Part shown: piece after piece, positions 16,490-25,306 of the stretch
Position numbering within the stretch: the first letter of the stretch is position 1
How the letters are laid out: the number at the start of each line of letters is the position of its first letter
Source: SIG565 sp045647785
Lineage (GTDB): Bacteria; Bacillota; Clostridia; Oscillospirales; Acutalibacteraceae
NCBI GenBank assembly: GCA_045647785.1
Contig: JAZRMU010000049.1
Location: 1 to 33,955, forward strand
Direction of reading: 5' to 3'
DNA length: 33,955 bases
Notes under the pieces: generated by a model
The model's input: the letters and a program-made list of their open reading frames with translations, nothing else
Database searches by the model: none
What the model was told of the DNA's origin: nothing
Program-made: the position numbers and the translations under genes

Positions 16490-16933
16490 TTAGTCTTTTA
16501 CAGCTCTGTCAATAAACAGAACACCGTCTAAATGGTCTAATTCGTGGCATAGCGCTCTTGCAAGTAAATCCTCGCCCGTAACAGTAAAGTTGTTACCGTG
16601 GCGGTCTTGAGCCTTAACCGTAACCTTCATTGGACGGCAGGTAGTTTTATAATTACCTGGCAAGGAAAGACAACCCTCCTGCTCGTTTTGAACACCACTT
16701 TTTTCGATAATAACAGGATTAACAAGCTCAATTAAACCCTCACCAATATCTATAACACAAACACGGCGCAAAACACCTACCTGCGGAGCGGCAAGACCAA
16801 CCCCGTCTGCGTCATACATAGTATCCTTCATATCGTCAAGTAATGTATGCAAACGCTCATTAAATTCTAAAACCGTTCTTGCTGTCTTGCGAAGCACAGG
16901 GTCGCCATGCTTTACAATATTCCTAATTGCCAT
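16490..16933 (-). CDS. def: Peptide deformylase
   Basis: 147-residue metalloprotease that removes the N-formyl group from nascent proteins. The three signature motifs are present: GVGLAAPQVG (motif I), EGCLSLP with the metal-binding Cys (motif II), and HELDHLDG with the HExxH-like pair, here HELDH (motif III). The short length fits the clostridial type. The start MAIRNIVKHGDPVLRK is standard. The gene sits between priA and fmt. Confidence 0.97.
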   Translation of the reverse strand: MAIRNIVKHGDPVLRKTARTVLEFNERLHTLLDDMKDTMYDADGVGLAAPQVGVLRRVCVIDIGEGLIELVNPVIIEKSGVQNEQEGCLSLPGNYKTTCRPMKVTVKAQDRHGNNFTVTGEDLLARALCHELDHLDGVLFIDRAVKD

Positions 16934-16942
16934 TTTATCACC

Positions 16943-19357
16943 TTAAAAGAAATTTTCAGGGTTAACATCAACAAAAACTGATGTATCCTTTTTGATGTTA
17001 ACCGAAATAGCACTGCGTACTAGCTCACGAGTGCGAGAATTGTTTTTGCACTTTATAAGTAAAGTATATCTATATTTGTTATTAAGCCTTGGAAGATTTG
17101 CGGGTGCAGGACCTAAGGCTATCACCTTTACATCTCTGTACTCATCCGAAACCAAGGATTTTAAATTTGCTAAAATATTTTTTGCAGAGTCTAGAGCATC
17201 ATTCTGCGACATTGATTGCGTCAAAATTGAAATAATATCACAAAATGGCGGATAGGTGCGAAGCTGACGCACAGCGATTTCCTCTCTGTAAAATTCTGCA
17301 TAATCCTGATTAGCTGCCAAAGTGATTATATTATCATCAGGCTCATTTGTTTGAACAATAGCAACACCGGCATCATTTCCGCGTCCCGCTCTGCCTATAA
17401 CTTGAGTCAGGAGCGAAAATGTACGCTCACTGCTACGATAATCGGACGAAAATGCCGATTTTTCGGCACCAATGACACCTACAACAGTAACATTAGGGAA
17501 ATCGAGTCCCTTTGCAACCATTTGAGTGCCTAGCAATATATCGTATTTACCACCTGAAAAATCACTTAAGTGCTCCGAAAACGAACCTCTAGCCATTGTT
17601 GAATCCGCATCAAGCCGCAGTATATTGGCATCCGGAAACAGCATTTTGAGTTCATCCTCTGCACGCTGTGTGCCGGCACCGGTAAATCGCATATTAGAAT
17701 CATTGCATTCAGGACAAATATTACTATATGGAACAGAATGACCACAATAGTGGCACATTAATCTACGATTAGCCGAATGATATGTCAAAGAAACGCTGCA
17801 ATTTGGACAGGAAGAAACATACCCGCAGGCAGGGCAAGAAATATAAGTGTTATGACCCCTGCGGTTAAGTAGCAAAATCGCTTGATGACCATTTTCCAAA
17901 GCAAAACTAATCTCGCGATAAAGCTCCTCACTTAAAACTCCGGTATTACCATTTCGTATCTCTTTGCGCATATCAACAGTAACAACCTCGGGTAAAACTG
18001 CATTTCCGTAGCGCTTATCTAATGTACACAGAGTATATTTACCGGCAAGCGCCTTGCTGTAGCTTACAACCGACGGGGTTGCTGAAGCCATAACAAACAG
18101 AGCGTTATGATAGGCTGCTCTAAAATGCGCAACATCCCGTGCGTGAAAACGCGGAGACTGCTCCGATTTATAGGTATGCTCATGCTCCTCATCCATAATG
18201 ATTAAACCGATATCATTAAATGGAGCAAATATTGCCGAGCGAGTGCCGATAGCAATTTTAGCAGCGCCATCGCGAATCCGCTTCCACTCGTCCATTCGCT
18301 GACCGAGCGACATAGCGCTATGAAAAACTGCAATCTCGCCGTTATATCGATTATTAAAAGCAGCAATAGTCTGTGGAGTTAATGATATTTCGGGGACCAT
18401 AATGATAACGCCCCTACCGTTAGCTACGACCTCATCAACCAGCCGCAAAAATACCTTTGTTTTGCCGGAGCCGGTAACGCCGTATAACAGCGCTTCCCCG
18501 CCGGTAGATAACTTATCCTTTAATGTATCAAATGCGGCGGACTGCTCATCGGTCAAAACAATAGCACCGCTATTGCTCCCCTTTTCATATTTCGGCATAC
18601 GATAAACAGGACGATTAAAATACTCCAGCAAACCTTTTTTAACAAGAGCATCAATAACAGAAATCGAAACACCCGAAAAATATTGCAGCTCTTTAACGCT
18701 TACTGCGCCAATATCCTGCATTATATCGGCAATTTCTTGCTGCCTCTCAGTGAGCTTACCAGAGAACTCCGCAAAGTTTTCGGTGAGTCGGATAGACTTT
18801 TCCTTTGCATCGTTCATTTTTCTAATAGCATCACCCGATTTAGAAACTGCATCCTTTAAAAGTAAAGAATTTAAAATATCCTCAGAATTCTCGCCAAAGG
18901 CTTTGATAATCCTCCGCTTTTCGACTTCGCTTGATTTTTTAATGAAATCATACACTGCTCTTTCCGTGGCGGAAAGATTATCGTTGTCTATCGGATTAGC
19001 CGAATAAAAATCCACCATTTTAAGAGAGATTCCGGTTGGCAATACAGCATTAACAGCATCAAAATAGGTGCAAAACAACCTATCGTGAAGCCAAAGGCAA
19101 AGTTTTAACATTTCATCACTGATAATCGGCTCTTTATCAGCAACCTTAACGATTTCCTTGAGAATTAATTCACTTTCAACCTGTTCGGTAGAAACAACAA
19201 GTCCTTGTCGAGGTGAATTTCCCCTACCAAAAGGAACAACAACTCTGCAGCCAGCTTTGCAAGCTTCGGCCAAATGCTGCGGTACGGAATATGAATATAG
19301 TTTATCAAAACTATAAGCCGTTTTTTCAAGCACAATCTGCGCTGTAAGCACAGCCAT
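16943..19357 (-). CDS. priA: Primosomal protein N' (replication restart helicase PriA)
   Basis: 804 residues. PriA recognises stalled forks and reloads the replicative helicase. An N-terminal 3'-DNA-binding domain (VLEKTAYSFDKLYSYSVP) and a winged-helix segment precede the SF2 helicase: Walker A in GVTGSGKTKVF, DEEH box in IMDEEHEH, later SATPS and QVIGRAGR. The zinc region between the helicase lobes holds eight Cys, in CPACGYVSSCPNC and CHYCG...CPEC. ATG 19357 follows GGAGGTGG. The gene follows rpoZ by 33 bp; coaBC, which separates these in Bacillus, is missing. Confidence 0.97.
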   Translation of the reverse strand: MAVLTAQIVLEKTAYSFDKLYSYSVPQHLAEACKAGCRVVVPFGRGNSPRQGLVVSTEQVESELILKEIVKVADKEPIISDEMLKLCLWLHDRLFCTYFDAVNAVLPTGISLKMVDFYSANPIDNDNLSATERAVYDFIKKSSEVEKRRIIKAFGENSEDILNSLLLKDAVSKSGDAIRKMNDAKEKSIRLTENFAEFSGKLTERQQEIADIMQDIGAVSVKELQYFSGVSISVIDALVKKGLLEYFNRPVYRMPKYEKGSNSGAIVLTDEQSAAFDTLKDKLSTGGEALLYGVTGSGKTKVFLRLVDEVVANGRGVIIMVPEISLTPQTIAAFNNRYNGEIAVFHSAMSLGQRMDEWKRIRDGAAKIAIGTRSAIFAPFNDIGLIIMDEEHEHTYKSEQSPRFHARDVAHFRAAYHNALFVMASATPSVVSYSKALAGKYTLCTLDKRYGNAVLPEVVTVDMRKEIRNGNTGVLSEELYREISFALENGHQAILLLNRRGHNTYISCPACGYVSSCPNCSVSLTYHSANRRLMCHYCGHSVPYSNICPECNDSNMRFTGAGTQRAEDELKMLFPDANILRLDADSTMARGSFSEHLSDFSGGKYDILLGTQMVAKGLDFPNVTVVGVIGAEKSAFSSDYRSSERTFSLLTQVIGRAGRGNDAGVAIVQTNEPDDNIITLAANQDYAEFYREEIAVRQLRTYPPFCDIISILTQSMSQNDALDSAKNILANLKSLVSDEYRDVKVIALGPAPANLPRLNNKYRYTLLIKCKNNSRTRELVRSAISVNIKKDTSVFVDVNPENFF

Positions 19358-19390
19358 ATTCCGCCACCTCCTAAAATTCTTTAAGTTAAA

Positions 19391-19567
19391 CTATTTAATT
19401 TCGCTAGCCAACTTATTAATTGCTAACGAAACGGTCTTTTCGAGAATGATTTCCCCATCCTCTTCAGCTTGCTTTGAAATTTCGCGTGCACAGTCAGCAA
19501 CATCTAAAACAAGCTCATAGCGATTTTCATAATTTTCAATAAGTTCTCCAATTGCGGGATTTAACAT
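19391..19567 (-). CDS. rpoZ: RNA polymerase omega subunit
   Basis: 58-codon gene whose product starts MLNPAIGELIENYENRYELV and ends with TVSLAINKLASEIK. The family pattern is a short N-terminal Pro-containing leader, then S/NRYxLV, a helix with CAR, and a final helix of the K.V..AI.E... type. Omega helps fold and hold the beta-prime subunit. Its ATG overlaps the gmk stop by 7 bp, the expected gmk-rpoZ coupling. It is slightly shorter than Bacillus omega (67 residues). Location and overlap with gmk strengthen an otherwise short-sequence call. Confidence 0.88.
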   Translation of the reverse strand: MLNPAIGELIENYENRYELVLDVADCAREISKQAEEDGEIILEKTVSLAINKLASEIK

Positions 19568-20169
19568 TTTTCAAGCACCTCATCAATAATATATTTTTGT
19601 CTTTCAGTTTTTAATTTCTCGCTCTCGATAATAGAAATCACATCATCGGAAGCCTTTTCTATCACATCGTTTACAACGATATAATCATAATTTATAGCTC
19701 TTTCAATTTCATTAAGAGCCGACTGCAAGCGCTTCTCAATAACATCTGCGCTGTCAGTTCCTCTGCCGCAAAGTCGGCGTTTAAGTTCTGGTAGCGATGG
19801 CGGCATTATAAAAATGCTCACAGCATCAGGTCGCTTTTTCATAATTTGTGCTGCACCGTTAACATCGATTTCAAGTATAACATCGCGACCACTTTCAAGT
19901 GCATCATCAACGGGTTTTTTAGGAGTACCGTAATAATTGCCAACAAACACATTGTATTCAAGCAGCATATCTTCACGGATTAACTCCTCAAACTCCTCGC
20001 GCGATATGAAATGATATTTCTCGCCTTCAACCTCGCCAACGCGCATATCGCGGGTTATAGAGGAAATTGAAAGCATAACCTCCGGGCAACGCCCAAGCAC
20101 AGATTTCAGCACCGTATCCTTACCCGAGCCCGAAGGCCCGGAAAATATATAAAGTCTACCCTTACTCAT
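19561..20169 (-). CDS. gmk: Guanylate kinase
   Basis: About 202 residues. Gmk phosphorylates GMP to GDP with ATP. The P-loop is FSGPSGSGKDT right after the start MSKGRLYI; the GMP-binding region is SISSITRDMRVGEVEGEKYHF; the lid carries RLCGRGTDS. ATG 20169 is chosen because GAGGAGG lies just ahead and it gives the standard N-terminus; a longer in-frame reading from 20205 adds 12 basic residues without family support. It overlaps remA by 8 bp and rpoZ by 7 bp. Confidence 0.97.
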   Translation of the reverse strand: MSKGRLYIFSGPSGSGKDTVLKSVLGRCPEVMLSISSITRDMRVGEVEGEKYHFISREEFEELIREDMLLEYNVFVGNYYGTPKKPVDDALESGRDVILEIDVNGAAQIMKKRPDAVSIFIMPPSLPELKRRLCGRGTDSADVIEKRLQSALNEIERAINYDYIVVNDVIEKASDDVISIIESEKLKTERQKYIIDEVLEKC

Positions 20170-20437
20170 CCTGTTCCTCCTCATATTGTACCGATTCTTC
20201 CTCATTAACTCGATTAGCTACAGTTTCAGATTGCAGATAAGTTAAAATTACATTATCACTATCGGTGATAATTACTGCACGAGTTCTTCTGCCGTGTGTA
20301 GCATCGATAAGTGTTCCCTTTTCTTTTGCCTCTTGAACAATTCGCTTGATAGGGGCAGATTCGGGGCTGACAATCGCTACCATTCGGTTAGCTGACACCA
20401 TATTGCCAAAGCCGATATTCACAAGTTTCATAGCCAT
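20162..20437 (-). CDS. remA: RemA-family (DUF370) DNA-binding regulator
   Basis: 91-residue homologue of Bacillus RemA/YlzA. The core VNIGFGNMVSANRMVAIVSP followed by ESAPIKR and DATHGRRTRAVIITDSDNVIL is nearly diagnostic. In Bacillus RemA forms ring-like oligomers and activates biofilm-matrix and osmolyte genes by wrapping DNA. The C-terminus ends in an acidic tail (EEESVQYEEEQDE). It sits between yicC and gmk as in Bacillus. The target genes here are unknown. Confidence 0.93.
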   Translation of the reverse strand: MAMKLVNIGFGNMVSANRMVAIVSPESAPIKRIVQEAKEKGTLIDATHGRRTRAVIITDSDNVILTYLQSETVANRVNEEESVQYEEEQDE

Positions 20438-20441
20438 TCCC

Positions 20442-21320
20442 CTATTCTATATTTTGTACCTGCTCGCGAATTTTTTCGATTTCAGATTTAATATCAACAA
20501 CACACTGCGCAATATCAATATTCTGCGCTTTAGAGCCGATTGTATTAGTTTCGCGGTTCATTTCCTGAACAATGAAATCGAGCTTTTTACCAACATCCTC
20601 GTTGCTATCAAGCAATTTTCGAAGCTGTGCAATATGTGAGCGCAGACGAACAGTTTCTTCATCCACCGCAACCTTATCAGCGAAAATTGCAGTTTCAGTT
20701 ATAATGCGCTGTTCATCAACATTGGCATTATCCAAAAGTTCCTTAACCTTTGCTTCCAGTCGCTCGCGATAATTTTTAACGGTTTCGGGCGCTTTACTCT
20801 CAATAAACTCAACCTTATTAAGGATAAAATCCGCACGATTTTCTATATCGGTTTTTAGCCGTTCGCCCTCGGTAAGGCGCATTTTAATAAATGCGTTTAT
20901 TGCTTCATCTGCAACAGATAAGACGGCATTCGTAACGGCTTCCTCGTCAATTTCTTTAGAAGTAATTTTGAACACATCGGAATTTCTGGCAACAGAAGAT
21001 ACCGAAATATCGTTTTGTAATCCAAAATCGTCCACTAGTGTTTTTAGAGCATTTATATAAGAAGCAGTAAATTCACGGTTAATTTCAATTTCGGTAAGAG
21101 CCGTGTCAACCAATTCAACCGTAACATACATTTCTACTTTTCCGCGAACTATTTTAGTTCGTGCAAAAGACTTTAATTTTTCCTCAAGGTAATTAAAATT
21201 ACGCGGCACACGAGAAAAGAACTCAAAAAAGCGGTGATTCACAGATTTGAGTTCAACTGTGATATTCATATTATCAACCGCACCTTGGGCTCTACCATAA
21301 CCGGTCATACTTTTAATCAT
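20442..21320 (-). CDS. yicC: YicC-family endoribonuclease
   Basis: About 292 residues with the family start MIKSMTGYGRAQG, an N-terminal YicC domain containing VELKSVNHRFFEFFSRVPRN, and the C-terminal DUF1732 segment LDFIVQEMNRETNTIGSKAQ. YicC proteins act as endoribonucleases in RNA turnover. ATG 21320 lies behind a GGGGG-rich ribosome binding site, while an upstream in-frame ATG at 21341 has none. It is the first gene of the 12-gene run that ends at rsgA. Confidence 0.94.
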   Translation of the reverse strand: MIKSMTGYGRAQGAVDNMNITVELKSVNHRFFEFFSRVPRNFNYLEEKLKSFARTKIVRGKVEMYVTVELVDTALTEIEINREFTASYINALKTLVDDFGLQNDISVSSVARNSDVFKITSKEIDEEAVTNAVLSVADEAINAFIKMRLTEGERLKTDIENRADFILNKVEFIESKAPETVKNYRERLEAKVKELLDNANVDEQRIITETAIFADKVAVDEETVRLRSHIAQLRKLLDSNEDVGKKLDFIVQEMNRETNTIGSKAQNIDIAQCVVDIKSEIEKIREQVQNIE

Positions 21321-21354
21321 CTTCAAACCCCCTTTTAACATAATTTTTCATAAT

Positions 21355-21384
21355 ATTTTACCAAATTTATGCCTGAAATGTCAA
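21355..21384 (-). promoter_or_regulatory. Promoter of the yicC-to-rsgA operon
   Basis: On the minus strand, TTGACA (21384-21379), an 18-bp spacer and TAAAAT (21360-21355) lie 35 bp upstream of the yicC ATG. No intrinsic terminator is visible among the next twelve genes. Confidence 0.7.
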
Positions 21385-21432
21385 CCATTCGGGCAATCTT
21401 GTAACCAAATTTTAACCTTTTAAAAATAATCC

Positions 21433-21461
21433 TTGACAAATTAAGTTTTTTATCTTATAAT
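21433..21461 (+). promoter_or_regulatory. Promoter of tRNA-Thr
   Basis: Perfect consensus TTGACA (21433-21438), a 17-bp spacer and TATAAT (21456-21461) end 19 bp before the tRNA. Confidence 0.88.
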
Positions 21462-21480
21462 GTTTAGCGTTGCGATAATT

Positions 21481-21556
<76 letters not shown>

Positions 21557-21558
21557 GA

Positions 21559-21592
21559 AAAAAACCTCTTTACGAAAGTAAAGAGGTTTTTT
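21559..21592 (+). terminator. Intrinsic terminator after tRNA-Thr
   Basis: A perfect 15-bp stem (AAAAAACCTCTTTAC / GTAAAGAGGTTTTTT) with a GAAA tetraloop starts 2 bp after the tRNA. Confidence 0.93.
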
Positions 21593-21594
21593 CA

Positions 21595-21737
21595 ATGAAA
21601 TTCACCTTACGGTGAGTGAAATATGCTAACGAATATGAAATAGCTGCGCTATGAAATTTTCACTTTGCAAATGTCAAAAGGTGAATTATATTTCATAGTG
21701 CGCCAGGATTATTTCATATGGCGCAGCTATATTTCAT
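21595..21737. repeat. Nested palindromic element with TGAAAT/ATTTCA boundaries
   Basis: 143-bp non-coding element. TGAAAT occurs four times on the left (21596, 21617, 21636, 21652) and ATTTCA three times on the right (21690, 21711, 21731). Short hairpin units lie between them, such as TCACC-TTAC-GGTGA. The two halves also pair with each other: GCGCTATGAAAT (21646-21657) with ATTTCATAGTGCGC (21690-21703), and TAGCTGCGC (21641-21649) with GCGCAGCTA (21721-21729). It resembles the dispersed hairpin arrays seen in gut Firmicutes, but its copy number elsewhere is unknown. The remaining bases from 21738 to 21856 are AT-rich with no gene I can support. Confidence 0.75.
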
Positions 21738-21856
21738 TATTTTTAATATTCCTATGAGGGTATTTTGTTTTCTATGCTTTGCTCTATACCTATATATAAT
21801 AATTAAAGCATTCATAGAAAATATGTCAATATATTGGTTTAATTTTAATATTACTG

Positions 21857-21886
21857 TTGACAAAACACCCTATTTTGTGGGATAAT
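21857..21886 (+). promoter_or_regulatory. Promoter of the rsmD-coaD operon
   Basis: TTGACA (21857-21862), an 18-bp spacer and GATAAT (21881-21886) lie 24 bp before the rsmD ATG. Confidence 0.7.
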
Positions 21887-21910
21887 ATAAATAACTATAG
21901 GAGTGTTATT

Positions 21911-22453
21911 ATGCGCGTTATTACTGGAACGGCCAAAGGCCGCAAGCTCGATACTTTATTTGGCACCGATGTACGACCTACGACCGATATGGTTAAAGAG
22001 GCTGTTTTTAGTGCTATTCAGTTTGATATTGAAGGTCGCACTTTTTTAGATTTGTTTGCCGGCTCCGGTCAAATGGGTATTGAGGCACTTTCACGCGGTG
22101 CTGAAAGCGCCGTTTTTGTTGACAGTAATCCCGACGCTATTGCGGTAATAAAGTCTAACCTTGATAGGACAGGCTTTAATGCAAGCTCGAAAGTTATTCG
22201 CTCTGATTATTTTTCTTTTATTGCCTCTTGCCGAGAACAGTATGACATAGCTTTTATTGACCCGCCCTACCGTGACGGACTTTTTGAAAAAGCACTAAAC
22301 TCTGTTGCAGGTATTGTAAAGCAGCATGGAATTATTATTTGTGAACATCCGCTTGATATATCTTTACCCGAAGGTGTAGGGGATTTCAAAATTGAGCGTG
22401 AGCGCAAATATGGTAAAATAGTTATAACAATTTACAGAAAAGACAGTGAATGA
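21911..22453 (+). CDS. rsmD: 16S rRNA (guanine966-N2)-methyltransferase RsmD
   Basis: 180 residues. The start MRVITGTAKGRKLDTLFG and RPTTDMVKEAVFSAI are typical of RsmD. The SAM-binding loop is FLDLFAGSGQMGIEALSRGA, and the catalytic motif is IDPPYRDG (DPPY). The enzyme methylates G966 in the 30S head. The ATG at 21911 lies behind TAGGAG. An in-frame upstream TTG at 21857 coincides with the -35 box and is rejected. The stop lies 1 bp before the coaD ATG. Confidence 0.95.
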   Translation: MRVITGTAKGRKLDTLFGTDVRPTTDMVKEAVFSAIQFDIEGRTFLDLFAGSGQMGIEALSRGAESAVFVDSNPDAIAVIKSNLDRTGFNASSKVIRSDYFSFIASCREQYDIAFIDPPYRDGLFEKALNSVAGIVKQHGIIICEHPLDISLPEGVGDFKIERERKYGKIVITIYRKDSE

Positions 22454-22454
22454 T

Positions 22455-22931
22455 ATGAAAACAGTAATTTGCCCCGGTAGTTACGACCCGATAACCCTCG
22501 GTCATGTTGATGTTATCACTCGCGCCTCTACCCTTTTTGATAAGGTAATTGTGCTTGTTATGATAAATCACAAAAAAAACTACAGCTTTTCCCCCGAAGA
22601 AAGGGTTGAACTAATCAAAAAAAGTGTATCGCATTTAGAAAATGTGGTTGTCGACTATTATGACGGATTGCTTGCAGAATATGCTAAACAGCATAACGCA
22701 TACGCCATCGTTAAGGGTCTTCGCGCTATGTCCGATTTTGAATATGAATTTCAAATGGCACTTACTAACCGCAAGCTCAACCCCGATATAGAAACACTTT
22801 TCTTAACTACTAAATCAGAGCATATGTACTTAAGCTCCAGTATGGTTAAGCAGATAGCCAGTATGGGCGGTGATATCTCGGAATTTGTTCCGAGTGTTAT
22901 ACATAAAAACATAATCGAGAGATTAAGATAG
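22455..22931 (+). CDS. coaD: Pantetheine-phosphate adenylyltransferase
   Basis: 158 residues. CoaD converts 4'-phosphopantetheine and ATP to dephospho-CoA. The nucleotidyltransferase signature is GSYDPITLGHVDVI (T/HxGH). Substrate motifs follow: GLRAMSDFEYEFQMALTNR and LSSSMVKQIASMGGD. ATG 22455 matches the family N-terminus MKTVICPGSYDP; an in-frame GTG at 22446 inside rsmD would add three residues. The pairing rsmD-coaD is conserved in many bacteria. coaBC, the other CoA gene expected nearby in Firmicutes, is absent from this window. Confidence 0.97.
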   Translation: MKTVICPGSYDPITLGHVDVITRASTLFDKVIVLVMINHKKNYSFSPEERVELIKKSVSHLENVVVDYYDGLLAEYAKQHNAYAIVKGLRAMSDFEYEFQMALTNRKLNPDIETLFLTTKSEHMYLSSSMVKQIASMGGDISEFVPSVIHKNIIERLR

Positions 22932-22945
22932 AAAGGATGAATAAT

Positions 22946-23413
22946 ATGAGTATTGAAGAATTACTCGAACAATTTGACGAGGCATTAGAAAGTGGTATGA
23001 AAATGCCCGGCAAGCGCGTTGTTGTAAACGCAGAGCACCTTCGTGCGGTTATCGATGATATCCGCCTCAACATCCCCAGCGAGATTAAACAGGCTCGCGG
23101 TATTGTGGCTGACCGTTCAGACATAATCACAAACGCTAAACGCGAGGCTGACAGCATTATTCGCGGAGCTGAAGAGCGTGCAAAGGCTATGGTTTCTCAA
23201 GAGGAAATTACAAAGCTTGCCCGCGATAAGGCTCAAGAGATTATTGCATCAGCACAGGCACAGAGCCGCAGTATGAGAAAGGCTGCACAGGACTATGTTG
23301 ATGACCTTATGAAGAATGCTGACGAAGGTCTTACCAAGAACCTTTCTGATTTAAGAGCTACAAGAGCTAAACTTAAATCACAGCTTCCCACTCAAGCAGG
23401 CAAAGAGGAATAA
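22946..23413 (+). CDS. Conserved coiled-coil protein of unknown function downstream of coaD
   Basis: 155 residues, almost wholly helical and highly charged. After an N-terminal segment SIEELLEQFDEALESG comes VVVNAEHLRAVIDDIRLNIP. A long Ala/Arg/Glu-rich helix follows (about residues 48-140) with the feel of DivIVA-like or V-ATPase E-subunit-like coiled coils. No signal peptide, membrane segment or catalytic motif is visible. ATG 22946 is preferred, 9 bases after AAAGG, over an ATG at 22937 that abuts it. Similar proteins follow coaD in other Clostridia, some labelled ATPase without support. Function unknown. Confidence 0.8.
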   Translation: MSIEELLEQFDEALESGMKMPGKRVVVNAEHLRAVIDDIRLNIPSEIKQARGIVADRSDIITNAKREADSIIRGAEERAKAMVSQEEITKLARDKAQEIIASAQAQSRSMRKAAQDYVDDLMKNADEGLTKNLSDLRATRAKLKSQLPTQAGKEE

Positions 23414-23417
23414 TTTT

Positions 23418-23447
23418 AAAGAGGTTACACAATAGTGTAACCTCTTT
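23418..23447. terminator. Bidirectional terminator between the coaD operon and uvrC
   Basis: A 13-bp stem (AAAGAGGTTACAC / GTGTAACCTCTTT) with a 4-base loop, U-rich on both sides, lies between convergent genes. Confidence 0.9.
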
Positions 23448-23448
23448 T

Positions 23449-25254
23449 TTACTCTGAAAAATATTTTATAATTGTTTCAGCCTGTTTTTGGCCGATGCCG
23501 TCAACCTGCATCAAGGCTTTTAAATCAGCATTTTTAATCTTCTCTAGAGTTTTAAAATGCTTGATTAGCCTTTTCGCCTTTTCTTTACCTATACCGTCAA
23601 TTTCAAACAATTTGGATTCAAGCATAGATTTAGTTCTGCGAGCTTTATGATAACCAATGGCAAAGCGGTGCACCTCATCCTGAATTCCCGTTATAAAGGA
23701 AAATAAAGCACGATTTGCTTTAATTGCAATGTTCCCGCCTCCCGCCGATATAGCGTTAGTGCGATGCTTGTTATCCTTTACCATACCGAACATAGGAATA
23801 TTAATTCCGTGTTTTTCTAATATAGGCATAACGGCACGAAGCTGCGGAGTGCCACCATCAAGCAGTATCAAATCGGGCATAACCAAAAATGCCGTATCCT
23901 CGCCCTTCTTGTACTCGGTAAATCGTCGGTCAAGCACCTCTGCCATTGAACGGAAGTCATCCTGACCAACAAAAGTATTAATCTTAAAGCGCCTGTAATT
24001 ATTTTTTTCAGGTCTTCCATCGCGATAAACAACCATAGCGCCAACATTCTCGCTGCCCGAGATATTTGAAATGTCATAAGCTTCAATATAGCGCGGCGGA
24101 TTTTCCATGCCAAGCAATTTTGCAAGTTCTTGCAGAACGGAGGTTTCCTTAATGCTGCGCTCAATTTTCTGCGCTAAATGCTCCGATGCGTTAGAAGCGC
24201 ACATCTTGAGCAGCTTTAATTTATCACCCTTCTGCGGCAGTATTATTTCCACCCTATGCCCTGCCTCTGCTGTCAACCACTCGGAAATAATATTTTCCTC
24301 GGGGAGAGCATCCAAAATAATACGCCTTGGAATTTCATTGTGTAAAGAATAATACTGCAAAAGGAATTCACTATAAAACTCTTCTTTACTTGCAATACCA
24401 TCGAAAAAGTAATGATTTTCATCACTCAAATGCCCGTTTTTAAACACAAAAACCTGAACGCAGGCAATATCGCCCGCAAGTGCCAGCGCAAAAACATCCT
24501 GGCGAGCTAAATCAGAGGAAATTACTTTTTGTTTTTCGCGAACACGCTCTATAGCAGCTAATCTATCACGTAGCCTTGCAGCGTATTCAAAATTTAATTC
24601 CTCTGCCGCTTTTTCCATTTTCGCTTTAATTAAAGCAGTATTTTCCGCACTGCCACTCTTGATAAAATCCAGAGCAGAGTTTAATGCCTCATTATATTCC
24701 GAAATGGAAACATTGCCCTTACATGGTGCCATGCATTGTCCTATATGATAGTTTAAACAAGGTTTAGTTCGTTTTTCGAAATTGCGATTACAGTCAGGTA
24801 GCTTGAAAACCTTCAGGGCTTCTTTAACAGTATTATTAACGACATACGCAGAATTATATGGTCCTATATAATTACCTTTTTTATCAATTTGCTTAACAGT
24901 AGTAATTCTGCGCCATTTTTCATCACTAATTTTAATGTAGTGATACCCCTTGTCATCCTTAAGTAAAATATTGTATTTCGGTGAATATTGCTTTATGAGG
25001 GAATTTTCAAGAGTCAGTGCCTCGAACTCTGTATCGCAAACAATATAGTCAAAATCGTTTGCATTTTGAACCATTTTGCGCACCTTTTCGGTGTGATTAA
25101 CATCAGACCTGAAATACTGTACTACTCTATTTTTAAGTTTTTTAGCTTTACCTACATAAATAACCTCACCCGATGCGTTTTTCATTATATAAACGCCGGG
25201 CAGTAAAGGCAGCTTATTCGCTTTTCTTCTTAAAAATAAAACTCTTTCTTCCAT
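23449..25254 (-). CDS. uvrC: Excinuclease ABC subunit C
   Basis: 601 residues. UvrC makes both incisions in nucleotide excision repair. An N-terminal GIY-YIG nuclease (PGVYIMKNASGEVIYVGKAKKLKNR) is followed by a Cys-rich segment (CNRNF...PCLNYHIGQCMAPC) that can hold an Fe-S cluster. Next come a UVR motif for UvrB binding (around EELNFEYAARLRDRL) and the RNase H-like endonuclease (EAYDISNISGSENVGAMVV). A helix-hairpin-helix pair lies at the C-terminus (IDGIGKEKAKRLIKHF and VDGIGQKQAETIIKYF). Length and order are complete. It is a single-gene unit, divergent from the lipoprotein gene. Confidence 0.97.
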   Translation of the reverse strand: MEERVLFLRRKANKLPLLPGVYIMKNASGEVIYVGKAKKLKNRVVQYFRSDVNHTEKVRKMVQNANDFDYIVCDTEFEALTLENSLIKQYSPKYNILLKDDKGYHYIKISDEKWRRITTVKQIDKKGNYIGPYNSAYVVNNTVKEALKVFKLPDCNRNFEKRTKPCLNYHIGQCMAPCKGNVSISEYNEALNSALDFIKSGSAENTALIKAKMEKAAEELNFEYAARLRDRLAAIERVREKQKVISSDLARQDVFALALAGDIACVQVFVFKNGHLSDENHYFFDGIASKEEFYSEFLLQYYSLHNEIPRRIILDALPEENIISEWLTAEAGHRVEIILPQKGDKLKLLKMCASNASEHLAQKIERSIKETSVLQELAKLLGMENPPRYIEAYDISNISGSENVGAMVVYRDGRPEKNNYRRFKINTFVGQDDFRSMAEVLDRRFTEYKKGEDTAFLVMPDLILLDGGTPQLRAVMPILEKHGINIPMFGMVKDNKHRTNAISAGGGNIAIKANRALFSFITGIQDEVHRFAIGYHKARRTKSMLESKLFEIDGIGKEKAKRLIKHFKTLEKIKNADLKALMQVDGIGQKQAETIIKYFSE

Positions 25255-25306
25255 ACTTCCCCTTGATTTTAAAACGAATTTATAATAATATAATAATGGT
25301 GATTTA

